Positions 1 to 7,067 of a stretch of DNA of 14,988 nucleotides are shown in pieces; position 1 is the first letter of the stretch, and each line of letters starts with the position of its first letter. The translations under genes were made by a program, and so were the position numbers. Source of the DNA: Candidatus Levyibacteriota bacterium (lineage in GTDB: Bacteria; Patescibacteria; Microgenomatia; Levybacterales; UBA12049). Under the pieces are notes generated by a model. That model had not been told where the DNA came from and did no database searches. It saw only the letters and a program-made list of their open reading frames with translations. The stretch is from the NCBI GenBank assembly GCA_003173915.1, contig PPGL01000073.1:1-14988 (forward strand). The letters are read 5' to 3'.

Positions 1-117
1 TGGGCCAAAAAATTACAGATAATACATCGGTGATACTCAGTTTGTTACTAGAAAAATAAGTGAAGGATGAAAAAATCCAAATACCTATTAAGTAAAATAA
101 TATCAACGCTATCAACG
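1..117. other. Non-coding left end
   Basis: No convincing gene is visible on either strand. It lies downstream of the last minus-strand gene. It holds a short direct repeat of TATCAACG (101-108 and 110-117) and a weak GGAT/ATCC hairpin (66-79), but no convincing rho-independent terminator. I compared the first ~60 bases with the reverse complement of the last ~60 and saw no inverted terminal repeat, which a genome copied by a protein-primed polymerase should carry, so the true end probably lies outside the window. Confidence 0.6.
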
Positions 118-357
118 TCATTCTTGTCTCCTTTTAAATATCCCTAGAAATTTTTTCTTTTTATTGTTAGTTGGCTGATTCAATGTTTTAAAATGTCCAT
201 TAGGTTGCCGTTCTATTAACTGTGAGTCACTAATATTTGATTTTTTGAAGTTGTTAAATATCTCATTGACTGTTTTGCTTTCTGGAAAAAGTTTCTCATG
301 AGCTATGAGACCGAATATAAATGCTATGAGTGCAACAATCAGATAAGACATTATCAT
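118..357 (-). CDS. Small N-terminally anchored membrane protein
   Basis: This encodes 79 aa. Residues about 3-18 form a strongly hydrophobic segment (SYLIVALIAFIFGLIAH) that fits an uncleaved signal anchor. The rest is polar, and the C-terminus is rich in lysine and arginine (NKKKKFLGIFKRRQE). The ATG overlaps the stop of the upstream gene as ATGA, so it is probably translationally coupled. It is the last gene of the late block, next to a spike and a secreted protein. I do not recognise the family. The position and layout would suit a lysis accessory protein or a minor virion membrane protein, but nothing decides between them. A second ATG two codons in is an alternative start. Confidence 0.7.
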   Translation of the reverse strand: MIMSYLIVALIAFIFGLIAHEKLFPESKTVNEIFNNFKKSNISDSQLIERQPNGHFKTLNQPTNNKKKKFLGIFKRRQE

Positions 358-635
358 TTTTTATTTATCTTATAATAAAGCCTACCTTTTTTAATGTATG
401 GATATTCTGTTAAGTTACCGATTGCTGTTGAGTCTTTTACAGATATAAGAAAGAGCATGAGACTAAGTTTTTGAGTCCGTGCTGAAATTTCCTGCTGTTC
501 ATAACGTGATAATTCACGATTGACCATAGAAGAAAGATCAATGTACATCAAAGTGTCTAATGTTCTAACGACAGGTTTTTTCTTTTGACCGAAAGATGCA
601 ATCGAAACTAAACAAAGGAAAATTATTTTTTTCAT
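354..635 (-). CDS. Small secreted protein with Sec signal peptide
   Basis: This encodes 93 aa. The N-terminus is a typical cleavable Sec signal peptide for this phylum: MKK, a hydrophobic core (IIFLCLVSIAS), and probable cleavage before Gln17 (SFG|QKKK). The mature part is about 77 aa, charged, with no cysteine pair and no membrane segment. It begins two bases after the spike gene ends and overlaps the next gene by ATGA. Function is unknown. Following a spike that also carries a signal peptide, it could be an exported partner or chaperone of the spike, or a periplasmic lysis (spanin-like) factor. That is only positional inference. Confidence 0.75.
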   Translation of the reverse strand: MKKIIFLCLVSIASFGQKKKPVVRTLDTLMYIDLSSMVNRELSRYEQQEISARTQKLSLMLFLISVKDSTAIGNLTEYPYIKKGRLYYKINKK

Positions 636-637
636 AA

Positions 638-2326
638 TTAGTAGAATACTCTTACTTGAAAATTCATGCTTACTGGATCAATTGCAGCACCGCTTGTATT
701 GGTAAAAATAAATCTTACATTGTTATTTGTGTTAATGTAAGCTTGAATGACACCACCCTGAAACCCTTGTGTTGAAGGTGTAACCGCTAACCCATCATTG
801 GTAAAACATGGTGTCACACCTACGTCTAGTATTGATTGAGCTCCTGGTGCTGTATTGGGAAAATCGACGCCGACTATTCCTACCGCAGTTCTAATTGAAG
901 TCATTAAGATATTGTTACCACCTATTCTCGCAAAGGCTTGGGCGCTAGATGAATTAATCCATATTTCACCATTATTTGGAGCTAATGGATCACTAGCTCG
1001 ATAATCAATATTTATCCCTGCATTATTTGAAGTTCCTTGAAAAGTTTTTGTTGCCGTGCTAGTTTGGACAGAAGCTAAAATCATATCACCTCCACCCCCA
1101 CCTTGTTGATCTAATTGATAACGAGTCCCTGAATGGTCAGTCCAATAAATGTGTGTATTAGTTGATTCAATTGCTTGCTCTTCGGGCGTACCCATTAAAA
1201 CACCACCTACACCTAACTTCAAGGGAGCCGATTTAGCCGAAATAGTATTAGGTGGAAGTTCTAAGGTAGCGGTCGGATAATGACCAGCAATACCAATACC
1301 TAATCTGTTATTAGCAAAGTCACCACGCATTAAAGGAGCGGGTGAAACGGTTGAGTCAAACGCCGCAATGAAAAGTTTATTGGACGATGCCGGGAAACCG
1401 AATCCGGCCTTATAACCTAACAGAACGTTATGACTACCATCCCACGCGCTGCCAGCTTGAGAGCCGATAACGGTATTATCGCTACCAGTTGATGACCCCT
1501 GATAAGCGTCGAAACCCATAATCGTATTTTCAGAACCGCTCGCATTGTTCTTAAGAGCTGTACGTCCTACAACTGTATTGAAACTAGCGTTGTTAAATAG
1601 ACCAGCCCAATATCCTATGAATGTGTTAAGAGTACATGAAGTACAAGACGAACCAGCTTCCTCACCTACAGCCGTATTTTGTTGACCAGATGTTAATGGT
1701 CTAAGTGAAGCAGAACCGACGGCAGTGTTATTGGAGCCTGTTATTACATCTCTTAAAGCTTCATCGCCTAAACTTGTGTTACTAGCTCCTGTTGTAATAG
1801 CACGCATTGAACGGGAACCGAAAGAAACGTTCTCTATACCGGTGGCTGATTTATTACCATTTTGCCAACCTACGAATAATTGAAACTTGGAATGGTTACT
1901 TATAAAATTAGCATCTTGTAATACTAATGTGTCAGTGTTTTGTAAACGTAGAGGGAAATTGCCAGTTATGTTTGTAGCCTGATTTAGAGGGCCGCCTAAT
2001 TGTACTATGGTAGCATTAAGGTGTGTGCCATTGTTAGCGTTAGTAACCAATGCGGGAGCACTTGAACCACCTAACAAATCAACCCAACAACCATTATGAT
2101 GTGATGTATCAGGACATACTCCAGACCATGCCCGCCATTTGTTAAGCTGTTTGTTGTAGAATAATCCACCTGTATGACCATAATTTAATTCAAGATGGTC
2201 ACGAGTTGCTTGAATAAAAGCAGAATCAGACGTGTTAAAAGAAAAGATTCCTTTAAATTGTCCGTTGTTTTGTGAGTATGCTAATGTTGAAATTAAAAGC
2301 AGGAACCCTAATAGTAATTTTTTCAT
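638..2326 (-). CDS. Receptor-binding spike/fibre with signal peptide and 17-residue repeats
   Basis: This 562-aa protein is the probable host-attachment spike. Residues 1-18 look like a Sec signal peptide (MKKLLLGFLLLISTLAYS|Q). Residues about 52-70 (LFYNKQLNKWRAW) resemble the short repeat near the N-terminus of many Bacteroidota phage tail fibres. Residues 165-308 hold nine repeats of NTxxG type at about 166, 183, 200, 217, 234, 250, 267, 284 and 300, a 16-17 residue period known from left-handed beta-roll heads of YadA-like adhesins. Residues 340-405 (RLGIG, TATLEL, SAPLKL, TPEEQAIE) are a linker common to Bacteroidota phage structural proteins. The last ~150 residues are beta-rich and probably form a trimeric tip. 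Starts at ATG, 9 nt after the preceding gene. A host-type adhesin is possible, but the virion context argues for a spike. Confidence 0.85.
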   Translation of the reverse strand: MKKLLLGFLLLISTLAYSQNNGQFKGIFSFNTSDSAFIQATRDHLELNYGHTGGLFYNKQLNKWRAWSGVCPDTSHHNGCWVDLLGGSSAPALVTNANNGTHLNATIVQLGGPLNQATNITGNFPLRLQNTDTLVLQDANFISNHSKFQLFVGWQNGNKSATGIENVSFGSRSMRAITTGASNTSLGDEALRDVITGSNNTAVGSASLRPLTSGQQNTAVGEEAGSSCTSCTLNTFIGYWAGLFNNASFNTVVGRTALKNNASGSENTIMGFDAYQGSSTGSDNTVIGSQAGSAWDGSHNVLLGYKAGFGFPASSNKLFIAAFDSTVSPAPLMRGDFANNRLGIGIAGHYPTATLELPPNTISAKSAPLKLGVGGVLMGTPEEQAIESTNTHIYWTDHSGTRYQLDQQGGGGGDMILASVQTSTATKTFQGTSNNAGINIDYRASDPLAPNNGEIWINSSSAQAFARIGGNNILMTSIRTAVGIVGVDFPNTAPGAQSILDVGVTPCFTNDGLAVTPSTQGFQGGVIQAYINTNNNVRFIFTNTSGAAIDPVSMNFQVRVFY

Positions 2327-2335
2327 GATTGTTTT

Positions 2336-2530
2336 TTATTGTTGAATTTTTCCGCCGGTTACGTCATGATCTTTAGAATACGCACCAAGTAAAACAAAAC
2401 CTAATGCGATAGCTAATTGAACACCGGTCTTTCCCTCGAATTGACCTTTTTCGTAAGCCTCTAATAAGGCTTGTCCACCAATTAGAAGGCCTGGTATTAA
2501 ACCGGCTAATGTTGTTTTAATATTTGTCAT
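2336..2530 (-). CDS. Small holin-like membrane protein (KDHDVTGG type)
   Basis: This encodes 64 aa with two hydrophobic stretches, about residues 7-23 (TLAGLIPGLLIGGQALL) and 36-51 (GVQLAIALGFVLLGAY), followed by a polar tail SKDHDVTGGKIQQ. Small proteins with this layout and a (K)DxDVTGG tail are, as I recall, common in Bacteroidota phages, often near lysis genes. A holin role is therefore plausible but not proven. The ATG overlaps the upstream stop (ATGA). The lysozyme-like enzyme lies three genes upstream and the spike follows directly. An alternative is a small virion membrane protein, since this virus seems to encode many. Confidence 0.75.
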   Translation of the reverse strand: MTNIKTTLAGLIPGLLIGGQALLEAYEKGQFEGKTGVQLAIALGFVLLGAYSKDHDVTGGKIQQ

Positions 2531-2712
2531 GACTTAAGTTTTTTACGTTCGTTTAAGATTCTGAATATTAGATAAATGATAGTAAGTAAGCCAATCGACG
2601 ACTGCAAGCCAAGTTTAAAAATTTCGCTAATAGGCATTTCGTGAATGATTTCGATAACACCCATACTAGCGGTTGAAAAAATAATTTCTCTTTCATGAAT
2701 ATGTAAAGCCAT
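2527..2712 (-). CDS. Small single-pass membrane protein
   Basis: This encodes 61 aa. The N-terminal half is amphipathic and contains several His and Glu residues. Residues about 33-51 (KLGLQSSIGLLTIIYLIFRI) form one membrane helix, followed by a basic tail NERKKLKS. One base separates it from the upstream gene's stop, and it overlaps the next gene by ATGA. No family is recognised. Together with the next gene it could be a two-component holin, or both could be minor proteins of the virion membrane. Confidence 0.7.
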   Translation of the reverse strand: MALHIHEREIIFSTASMGVIEIIHEMPISEIFKLGLQSSIGLLTIIYLIFRILNERKKLKS

Positions 2713-2713
2713 A

Positions 2714-3700
2714 TTATTTTTTCATTGCGACAACTATTAGAATTATTGACACCAAAGCAACAGCCCCGATAATCAAATACGTAGTCATTCCACCTTGTGG
2801 AACGATTGATGTTAGACTAGCAGCACCGGATGGTGTGTCATTAGTTGCTGAGTGTTTAGCATGAACGGAAGAGCTTCCTTTTACATGAACATCTTTAATA
2901 ACATCGGGTGTTGTACCTAAATGTTGGGCAATTTGTTCATGAGCATCGGATGTAGGAACACCTTGTGCCTGTAATTGTTGTACGGCGCTTTGTATTTGTG
3001 CAACGGGCACACTTCCTTGCTGTGTAGGTATAACAGCTTGTGGCGTTACATTCATTGAAGGAGCGCCACCGGTTGGACTTGCTTGAGGTGATGGTGTAGA
3101 ACTTACTTGTGTTTGCGCTTGAGGTGTTGGTGTTGTAGCCATTGATTGCATACCTCCACTTTGCGGTTTTGCGCTAACAGTTGAAACAAAAGTATAGTTT
3201 CCGGGTGGATTAACTGGTTTACCCTTAAACGATTTTACAGTTATAGGGGAATTAGAAACTACTTTAAAACGCCAATCACCGCGTTGCCATGTACCGTCAT
3301 TAGGGTTGTAGCTTTGAGATACAGCCGCTGGTTCGGCTTTGTCCCATGGACGACCACCGGGCAAACCGGGTTGAGGTGCTACAGGTTTAGTCATCATGTC
3401 CAACATTTCTTGTTTTGTTGGATAGTAAGGTAAAGCACCTCCACCACTGGCAATGAACTGCTCAAAACCAGTGGTCGCTTTATCTTCATGCTGACCAAAA
3501 ATATTACCTAAAGTTTGGGAAACATTACGTCCAATGTCGTAAAATTTTCCATAGACAGGTACTTTGGTAGCGTAATCAAAAATATCAGCATTATTTTGAG
3601 GAAATGAATCAATGCGTTCACTGCGATGATCTACATATTCAAAATGATCTTCATTAACGAAGTCATCCAAATGGTTTTCTAAGGTTAGTGTATTTTCCAT
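2714..3700 (-). CDS. C-terminally anchored virion membrane protein with low-complexity region
   Basis: This 328-aa protein has three zones. Residues 1-175 are a folded-looking polar region with a Gly-rich stretch (85-89) and beta-type sequence around 138-175. Residues about 176-230 are low complexity, rich in Gln, Pro, Thr, Ser and Ala (for example TPTPQAQTQ). Residues 307-326 (TYLIIGAVALVSIILIVVAM) are one membrane helix followed by KK. Residues 10-24 (HLDDFVNEDHFEYVD) resemble the N-terminus of the major capsid protein, which carries HL, DHFD and Y-x-D at nearly the same positions. It lies in the late block between a lysozyme-like enzyme and small membrane proteins. I infer a minor virion protein held in the internal membrane, possibly linking it to the capsid. 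No enzymatic motif is visible. Confidence 0.75.
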   Translation of the reverse strand: MENTLTLENHLDDFVNEDHFEYVDHRSERIDSFPQNNADIFDYATKVPVYGKFYDIGRNVSQTLGNIFGQHEDKATTGFEQFIASGGGALPYYPTKQEMLDMMTKPVAPQPGLPGGRPWDKAEPAAVSQSYNPNDGTWQRGDWRFKVVSNSPITVKSFKGKPVNPPGNYTFVSTVSAKPQSGGMQSMATTPTPQAQTQVSSTPSPQASPTGGAPSMNVTPQAVIPTQQGSVPVAQIQSAVQQLQAQGVPTSDAHEQIAQHLGTTPDVIKDVHVKGSSSVHAKHSATNDTPSGAASLTSIVPQGGMTTYLIIGAVALVSIILIVVAMKK

Positions 3701-3703
3701 GAT

Positions 3704-4183
3704 TTATAAAATTTTATATCCTTCGTCAATGTCATCCATGTTAGGTGTAATACCTGACTCTTGTTTTGAAATTGCAGTAACTATTTTTCGTATTGTCGGA
3801 GTATCAGTCCATACAATTCTGTCAGTCGGATTTTTTCCGACAAATTTTGAAACGGCTGTGATGTAAGCGGCAGTATCATTTCCATCTTTAGGAGGTGCCC
3901 ATGAACTGATAATTTTTTCTATGGTGTTAAGACCGTTTGCAAGATAACCTTTGATGTTCACAAACATAGCACGGTAACCATATGGCATAGATACAAATTG
4001 TTTGAATCCCGGATCGGTTGAATGAGGTTTTTCACCAATCCACATTTTTCCATCTGGACGTATGTTTCCGGGGTTATTATTTTTGTAAGCGCGGGTCAAA
4101 GCCGATTTTATTTTGTTACGCGAAAGATACAAAGCAATGATTAAAATTGCAATGCTTATACATATGTAATAACTTGTTTTCAT
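3704..4183 (-). CDS. Membrane-anchored lysozyme-like / transglycosylase virion protein
   Basis: This 159-aa protein starts with a signal anchor (residues 5-21, YYICISIAILIIALYLS) followed by a basic region. The rest matches a phage structural lytic-enzyme family: NNNPGNIR (35-42), W.G (48-50), FKQF (60-63), YGYRA (68-72), NTIEKIISSWAPPKDGNDT (86-103) and YITAVSKFVG (107-116). Proteins with NNPGNIR and WAPPxxNDTxxYI are known as virion-associated muramidase or lytic transglycosylase-like proteins that open peptidoglycan at entry or lysis. The anchor fits placement in the virion membrane or host inner membrane. The ATG overlaps the upstream stop as ATGA. The catalytic Glu cannot be assigned by eye. 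Confidence 0.8.
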   Translation of the reverse strand: MKTSYYICISIAILIIALYLSRNKIKSALTRAYKNNNPGNIRPDGKMWIGEKPHSTDPGFKQFVSMPYGYRAMFVNIKGYLANGLNTIEKIISSWAPPKDGNDTAAYITAVSKFVGKNPTDRIVWTDTPTIRKIVTAISKQESGITPNMDDIDEGYKIL

Positions 4184-4701
4184 CCTTTAATCCTTAAAAA
4201 AACAGCAATTAATATTATGATTACAACAGCTATCATAAACCATTTTGCTTTAGACCAAAATCCTGAAAGTTGGTCTAAGTAACCCCCGGCACTATACAAT
4301 TTGTCCCCCAGTTCATCCGATAGTAACAAATTAGGTGCTCGTTCAGTTGTTTGCGCTTTTGCATCTTTTGTTATTTGTGATGAGGTTAATTGTTCATTAG
4401 CCAAATCAGATTTTATTACTTGCTCACCGGATGAAAGTTGAATAACAATAGTACCTAATTGAGTTTTTATTTCTTCAACACCCATACCAATGGCATTACC
4501 ATTAGAAACTTTCCTGACAATTTTTCCGCCTTTATAAACTGACACTGTTTTATTGAAAGGTGCAAATAAAAGTTTTGATTCCGGATATTTAGTTATGTCG
4601 GCATGATTAAAAGAAATCGAAGTTGGTTGAGTTAGTATAGCATCAACATGGTCGGGTTGGCATTCAAAACAGTTGCAATATTTGTTATGACCGTAAAGCA
4701 T
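4180..4701 (-). CDS. C-terminally anchored membrane protein with N-terminal Cys cluster
   Basis: This encodes 173 aa. The first 15 residues contain three cysteines and two further polar aromatic residues (KYCNCFECQ; Cys9, Cys11, Cys14), which might bind metal or form disulfides. Residues 40-100 are beta-rich and repetitive in character (VSVYKGGKIVRKVSNGNAIG). Residues 152-169 (WFMIAVVIIILIAVFL) form a C-terminal membrane helix followed by RIKG. The start shares a base with the upstream stop (TAATG). Family unknown. The tail-anchor layout is shared with the proteins at 5420-6121 and 2714-3700, so I infer a virion membrane protein. Confidence 0.75.
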   Translation of the reverse strand: MLYGHNKYCNCFECQPDHVDAILTQPTSISFNHADITKYPESKLLFAPFNKTVSVYKGGKIVRKVSNGNAIGMGVEEIKTQLGTIVIQLSSGEQVIKSDLANEQLTSSQITKDAKAQTTERAPNLLLSDELGDKLYSAGGYLDQLSGFWSKAKWFMIAVVIIILIAVFLRIKG

Positions 4702-5270
4702 TATTGAGCACTTAAAATTGATTCAACCATGTTCACTTTACGTTGATGTTGCCTGTCGGATAATGCAAGTAAAGGAGCGGCTCCTATTTGTGAAGGGTTA
4801 AAGCCTTTTGCTTTCATATAGTTACCGGCCATTTGATCGCAGTATGTTTCTTCCTCAAAAAATGCATGTGCAAATTCGTGATAAAGAATAAAGAAAACTT
4901 GTGGTAAAGGTTTTTCCTCAAATTGTTTGTCAAATAAAATTACTTTGTCATCCCATTTGACAGTACATTTATTAGGATTGTTACCCCATAGTATTTTAAA
5001 ATCAAATGGCGATTCATATCGACGAATAAGCGGTGGAAGTGAAGCGTACTTATATTTAACGGGTTCAGGCAGTTGAGAAAATGAACCTGTTTCTACATTA
5101 TAAGTTCCAAATCCAGGAAGATTAAAACAATCAGGGTTCGGTTTTCCGGGTCGGTTAATAAGTGTTTCAGTTGAATAAAAAAGTATTCCACGATTATCTC
5201 GAATGATAACTGGTTTTGATGGGTCATTTATTTTGAACCCTGTTTTTTTCATTACAACTAATTTGCGCAC
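4701..5270 (-). CDS. Putative HExxH zinc metallopeptidase
   Basis: The protein is up to 189 aa. Residues 131-135 are HEFAH, a classic HExxH zinc site (His131, His135, catalytic Glu132). It is preceded by a hydrophobic helix and followed by FFEEETYCDQMAGNY, where an acidic residue (Glu139-141 or Asp145) may be the third ligand, as in gluzincin-like minimal peptidases. Residues 88-118 (FDFKILWGNNPNKCTVKWDD...) form a module that recurs in the 77-aa protein at 10146-10379. There is no signal peptide. It may process a virion protein or cleave a host factor; the substrate is unknown. The longest frame uses GTG at 5270. An in-frame ATG at 5252 gives 183 aa and is equally plausible, since neither has a clear Shine-Dalgarno sequence. 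Confidence 0.75.
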   Translation of the reverse strand: MRKLVVMKKTGFKINDPSKPVIIRDNRGILFYSTETLINRPGKPNPDCFNLPGFGTYNVETGSFSQLPEPVKYKYASLPPLIRRYESPFDFKILWGNNPNKCTVKWDDKVILFDKQFEEKPLPQVFFILYHEFAHAFFEEETYCDQMAGNYMKAKGFNPSQIGAAPLLALSDRQHQRKVNMVESILSAQ

Positions 5271-5275
5271 AAGGA

Positions 5276-5380
5276 TTAACCTAAAATGCCTGACAAGAAA
5301 GAAGGATTAACAAATTTTTTGTAGGCGATTACTCCAATAACGAGTACAACTACAACGATGATAATGTGTTTTACATTCAT
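5276..5380 (-). CDS. 34-aa small membrane protein
   Basis: A complete ATG-to-TAA frame encodes 34 aa: MNVKH, then a strongly hydrophobic helix (IIIVVVVLVIGVIAY), then a short polar tail KKFVNPSFLSGILG. It fills the gap between the 233-aa membrane protein and the metallopeptidase, ending 5 bases before the GTG start of the latter. The hydrophobic helix with a short positive flank, exact fit in an otherwise tight gene array, and similarity in style to the other small membrane proteins here support it as real. PRD1-like and PM2-like viruses encode several membrane proteins of this size in the virion. The upstream hairpin at 5398-5418 may influence its translation. Confidence 0.65.
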   Translation of the reverse strand: MNVKHIIIVVVVLVIGVIAYKKFVNPSFLSGILG

Positions 5381-5397
5381 GAGTGAAAAATGTTTAC

Positions 5398-5418
5398 TCC
5401 TGACATTTATCGTCAGGA
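5398..5418 (-). promoter_or_regulatory. Intergenic hairpin downstream of 233-aa membrane protein
   Basis: TCCTGAC (5412-5418 read on the minus strand) and GTCAGGA (5398-5404) form a perfect 7-bp stem with a 7-nt loop, starting one base after the stop codon at 5420. No T-run follows, so it is not a standard terminator. The 3' arm includes AGGAG, the only purine-rich Shine-Dalgarno-like element before the 34-aa gene, although its 16-nt spacing is long. It may be an RNA processing or stability element, or may mask ribosome entry. Confidence 0.45.
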
Positions 5419-5419
5419 T

Positions 5420-6121
5420 TTATTTTAAGAGTCCGATTACAATAAAAACAACAACAGCACCAACAGCCCATTTAAACCAAGGTTCTTTGTAGAACGGTGT
5501 TCCAGCTGTCATTTCCGTGTTAAGCGCTCCGCCAGCGGCGGCAGCGTCTTGGGGAGAGAGACCGGCATTATTTACCTTTGAGGATAAATCTTGGACGACC
5601 GCTTTAACATCACTGGAAAGTTTTTCGTCTTGTGTTGAAAGGGGTGTGCCGTTGGGTTGTGTACCGGCATTCAAAGACCTGAAATAAGTAAGCAAATTTG
5701 ACAACACTGTATCTTTTACAACAGGATCGGCATGGTCGTAAGCTTCAAAATTCATAGGTTTTGAATCGTTAAAAGCTTTTGCAGCCACCACATTGTTATA
5801 AAACAATTGTGATTTTGCTTGCATGTCAGTTGGTGGGTTCAAACCTTTTTCTTTGAGTTTCTTATCCATTACTTTATCGAATGGTTTAAGAACATCGTAA
5901 CCCGTTGTCTTAGATGGAATTGAAGGAGGTACATAAACACGACCTTTAGGTTTCACATATTCCGGTGAGACAACACGACCAGTTTTTTTGTATACCTTTC
6001 CATCGCTACCCGATTTGATAACGTTTGGATTATGCATAGTTAATGACTTACGCATTAACGTTTTCTTGGGTACACCTACGTCGGCATAATTTTGCATATA
6101 GTTAAAATTTAAATTTTCCAT
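5420..6121 (-). CDS. C-terminally anchored virion membrane protein
   Basis: This encodes 233 aa. Residues 15-65 are strongly basic (many Lys/Arg, with Tyr/Val/Pro), which might contact nucleic acid or the inner capsid face. Residues 70-150 are mixed helical, and 175-200 are Ala-rich. Residues 216-232 (WFKWAVGAVVVFIVIGLL) form a C-terminal membrane helix ending in Lys. The N-terminus contains NYADVG (11-16), which recalls NYADGA (21-26) in the major capsid protein. It sits directly downstream of the second capsid gene. I infer a structural protein that ties the membrane to the capsid or genome. No known family is recognised. Confidence 0.75.
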   Translation of the reverse strand: MENLNFNYMQNYADVGVPKKTLMRKSLTMHNPNVIKSGSDGKVYKKTGRVVSPEYVKPKGRVYVPPSIPSKTTGYDVLKPFDKVMDKKLKEKGLNPPTDMQAKSQLFYNNVVAAKAFNDSKPMNFEAYDHADPVVKDTVLSNLLTYFRSLNAGTQPNGTPLSTQDEKLSSDVKAVVQDLSSKVNNAGLSPQDAAAAGGALNTEMTAGTPFYKEPWFKWAVGAVVVFIVIGLLK

Positions 6122-6124
6122 ATA

Positions 6125-6148
6125 AGCCCGGTTGTTTCATACCGGGCT
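6125..6148 (-). terminator. GC-rich hairpin after second capsid gene (possible weak terminator/attenuator)
   Basis: AGCCCGG and CCGGGCT form a perfect 7-bp GC-rich stem with a 10-nt loop (6132-6141). On the minus strand the stem starts in the TAG stop codon of the second capsid gene and ends 3 bases before the next ATG. The sequence after it is TTATATGG, with no long T-run, so full termination is unlikely. It may attenuate transcription or protect the upstream mRNA. Confidence 0.5.
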
Positions 6149-6986
6149 AGTTTACGGCTTGCGCCTTGTTAAATTCTGAAAAAAGATTAGACATTACGTC
6201 CGTAGTATTCTCTATTTCGTAGATTTTTTTAGTATTCTTTTTAATCATGAATGAAAATAAAATACTATCAACCTGAAAAGGGATATAACTTGAAAGTTCT
6301 TTGTATTGATCCAATGTAAAATTAATCGGCAACACAATGAAATTGTATTGCATGTAGTTAGCCTGATCGTAACCGAGCGGATCGTAAGGTTTATTGTTAT
6401 AAGCACCTACAATATCAATATTAGTTAAATTGATGTTAGTTGCAAACTGAAAATTGGGAACAGTCTGGCCCCCTGAATTACTGAAAGAAAAATAATTTAA
6501 TCCGGTAATGTCAATTTTTTCATTTTCGCTTGCAGTACTATTTTCAACGATAGATGCTAATGAACCGGCGGGATAACTTTGTACAATATAAATATAGACA
6601 GATGGAGCGTCTAAATTATCAGTGAAAACATGTACAATATCACCATTAAGAAAATTGTTTTTGACATTGTTAAGACCTGTTGCAAATAGAAAGGGAACAC
6701 CAAGACCGATAACGAATGTACCTACATAACTGGTTCCTAATGTTACGGGAGTAACCTGATTACCTATCCTATAAGCACCGTCTTTGTCAAACTTACCAAA
6801 CATCCAAAAAGGAAAACTAACCTTACATGATGCCGGTATAGCAGGATCATTTTTATCTAAGATTGTACCGTTAGCATCTGTAAAAAACCTTTTCACCGTG
6901 ACGAATAAACCGGCATTTTTTTGGAGCGGTTTAGAAAATATCTTGTTTAAGATTATTTCGTTAGGTGTGGGTTTTGTCAGGTTCAT
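6147..6986 (-). CDS. Second capsid protein, related to the major capsid protein
   Basis: From ATG at 6986 this encodes 279 aa. It is beta-rich, without signal peptide or membrane helix, and lies directly downstream of the major capsid gene. The two can be matched by eye: VKRFFTDANG against IQKFFTLNTG, then FWMFGKFD against FFLFGTND, then GVPFLF against GVPFIF, in the same order and with similar spacing. This fits a paralogous capsid subunit, either a second major protein as in two-capsid-protein viruses or a minor/penton protein. The open frame extends to a TTG at 7046, but that extension is a perfect rho-independent terminator, so I chose the internal ATG. The fold (single or double jelly roll) cannot be decided here. 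Confidence 0.75.
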   Translation of the reverse strand: MNLTKPTPNEIILNKIFSKPLQKNAGLFVTVKRFFTDANGTILDKNDPAIPASCKVSFPFWMFGKFDKDGAYRIGNQVTPVTLGTSYVGTFVIGLGVPFLFATGLNNVKNNFLNGDIVHVFTDNLDAPSVYIYIVQSYPAGSLASIVENSTASENEKIDITGLNYFSFSNSGGQTVPNFQFATNINLTNIDIVGAYNNKPYDPLGYDQANYMQYNFIVLPINFTLDQYKELSSYIPFQVDSILFSFMIKKNTKKIYEIENTTDVMSNLFSEFNKAQAVN

Positions 6987-6999
6987 ATTTTTAGTATTT

Positions 7000-7032
7000 A
7001 AAAAAGGCCGACCGTTGGCATAGTCGGCCTTT
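7000..7032 (-). terminator. Strong rho-independent terminator after major capsid gene
   Basis: On the minus strand a perfect 10-bp stem (AAAGGCCGAC / GTCGGCCTTT, 7023-7032 and 7003-7012) with a 10-nt loop is followed by six T (7005-7000). It lies 36 bases after the capsid stop codon and before the ATG of the second capsid gene. It should end most transcripts after the major capsid gene, with read-through giving lower levels of downstream virion genes. Confidence 0.85.
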
Positions 7033-7067
7033 CGCACACGGTTCAATCAAAGGTAGGCGATCAAAAC

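Noticed and set aside
6784..7023. Plus-strand 79-aa frame
   Set aside because: It is antisense to the second capsid gene and contains the terminator stem; no support as a gene.
6987..7046. TTG-initiated 20-residue extension of the second capsid protein, with an ADYANG stretch resembling NYAD in other virion proteins
   Set aside because: The bases form a perfect rho-independent terminator stem and T-run, so the resemblance is a by-product of the hairpin; ATG at 6986 is a better start.
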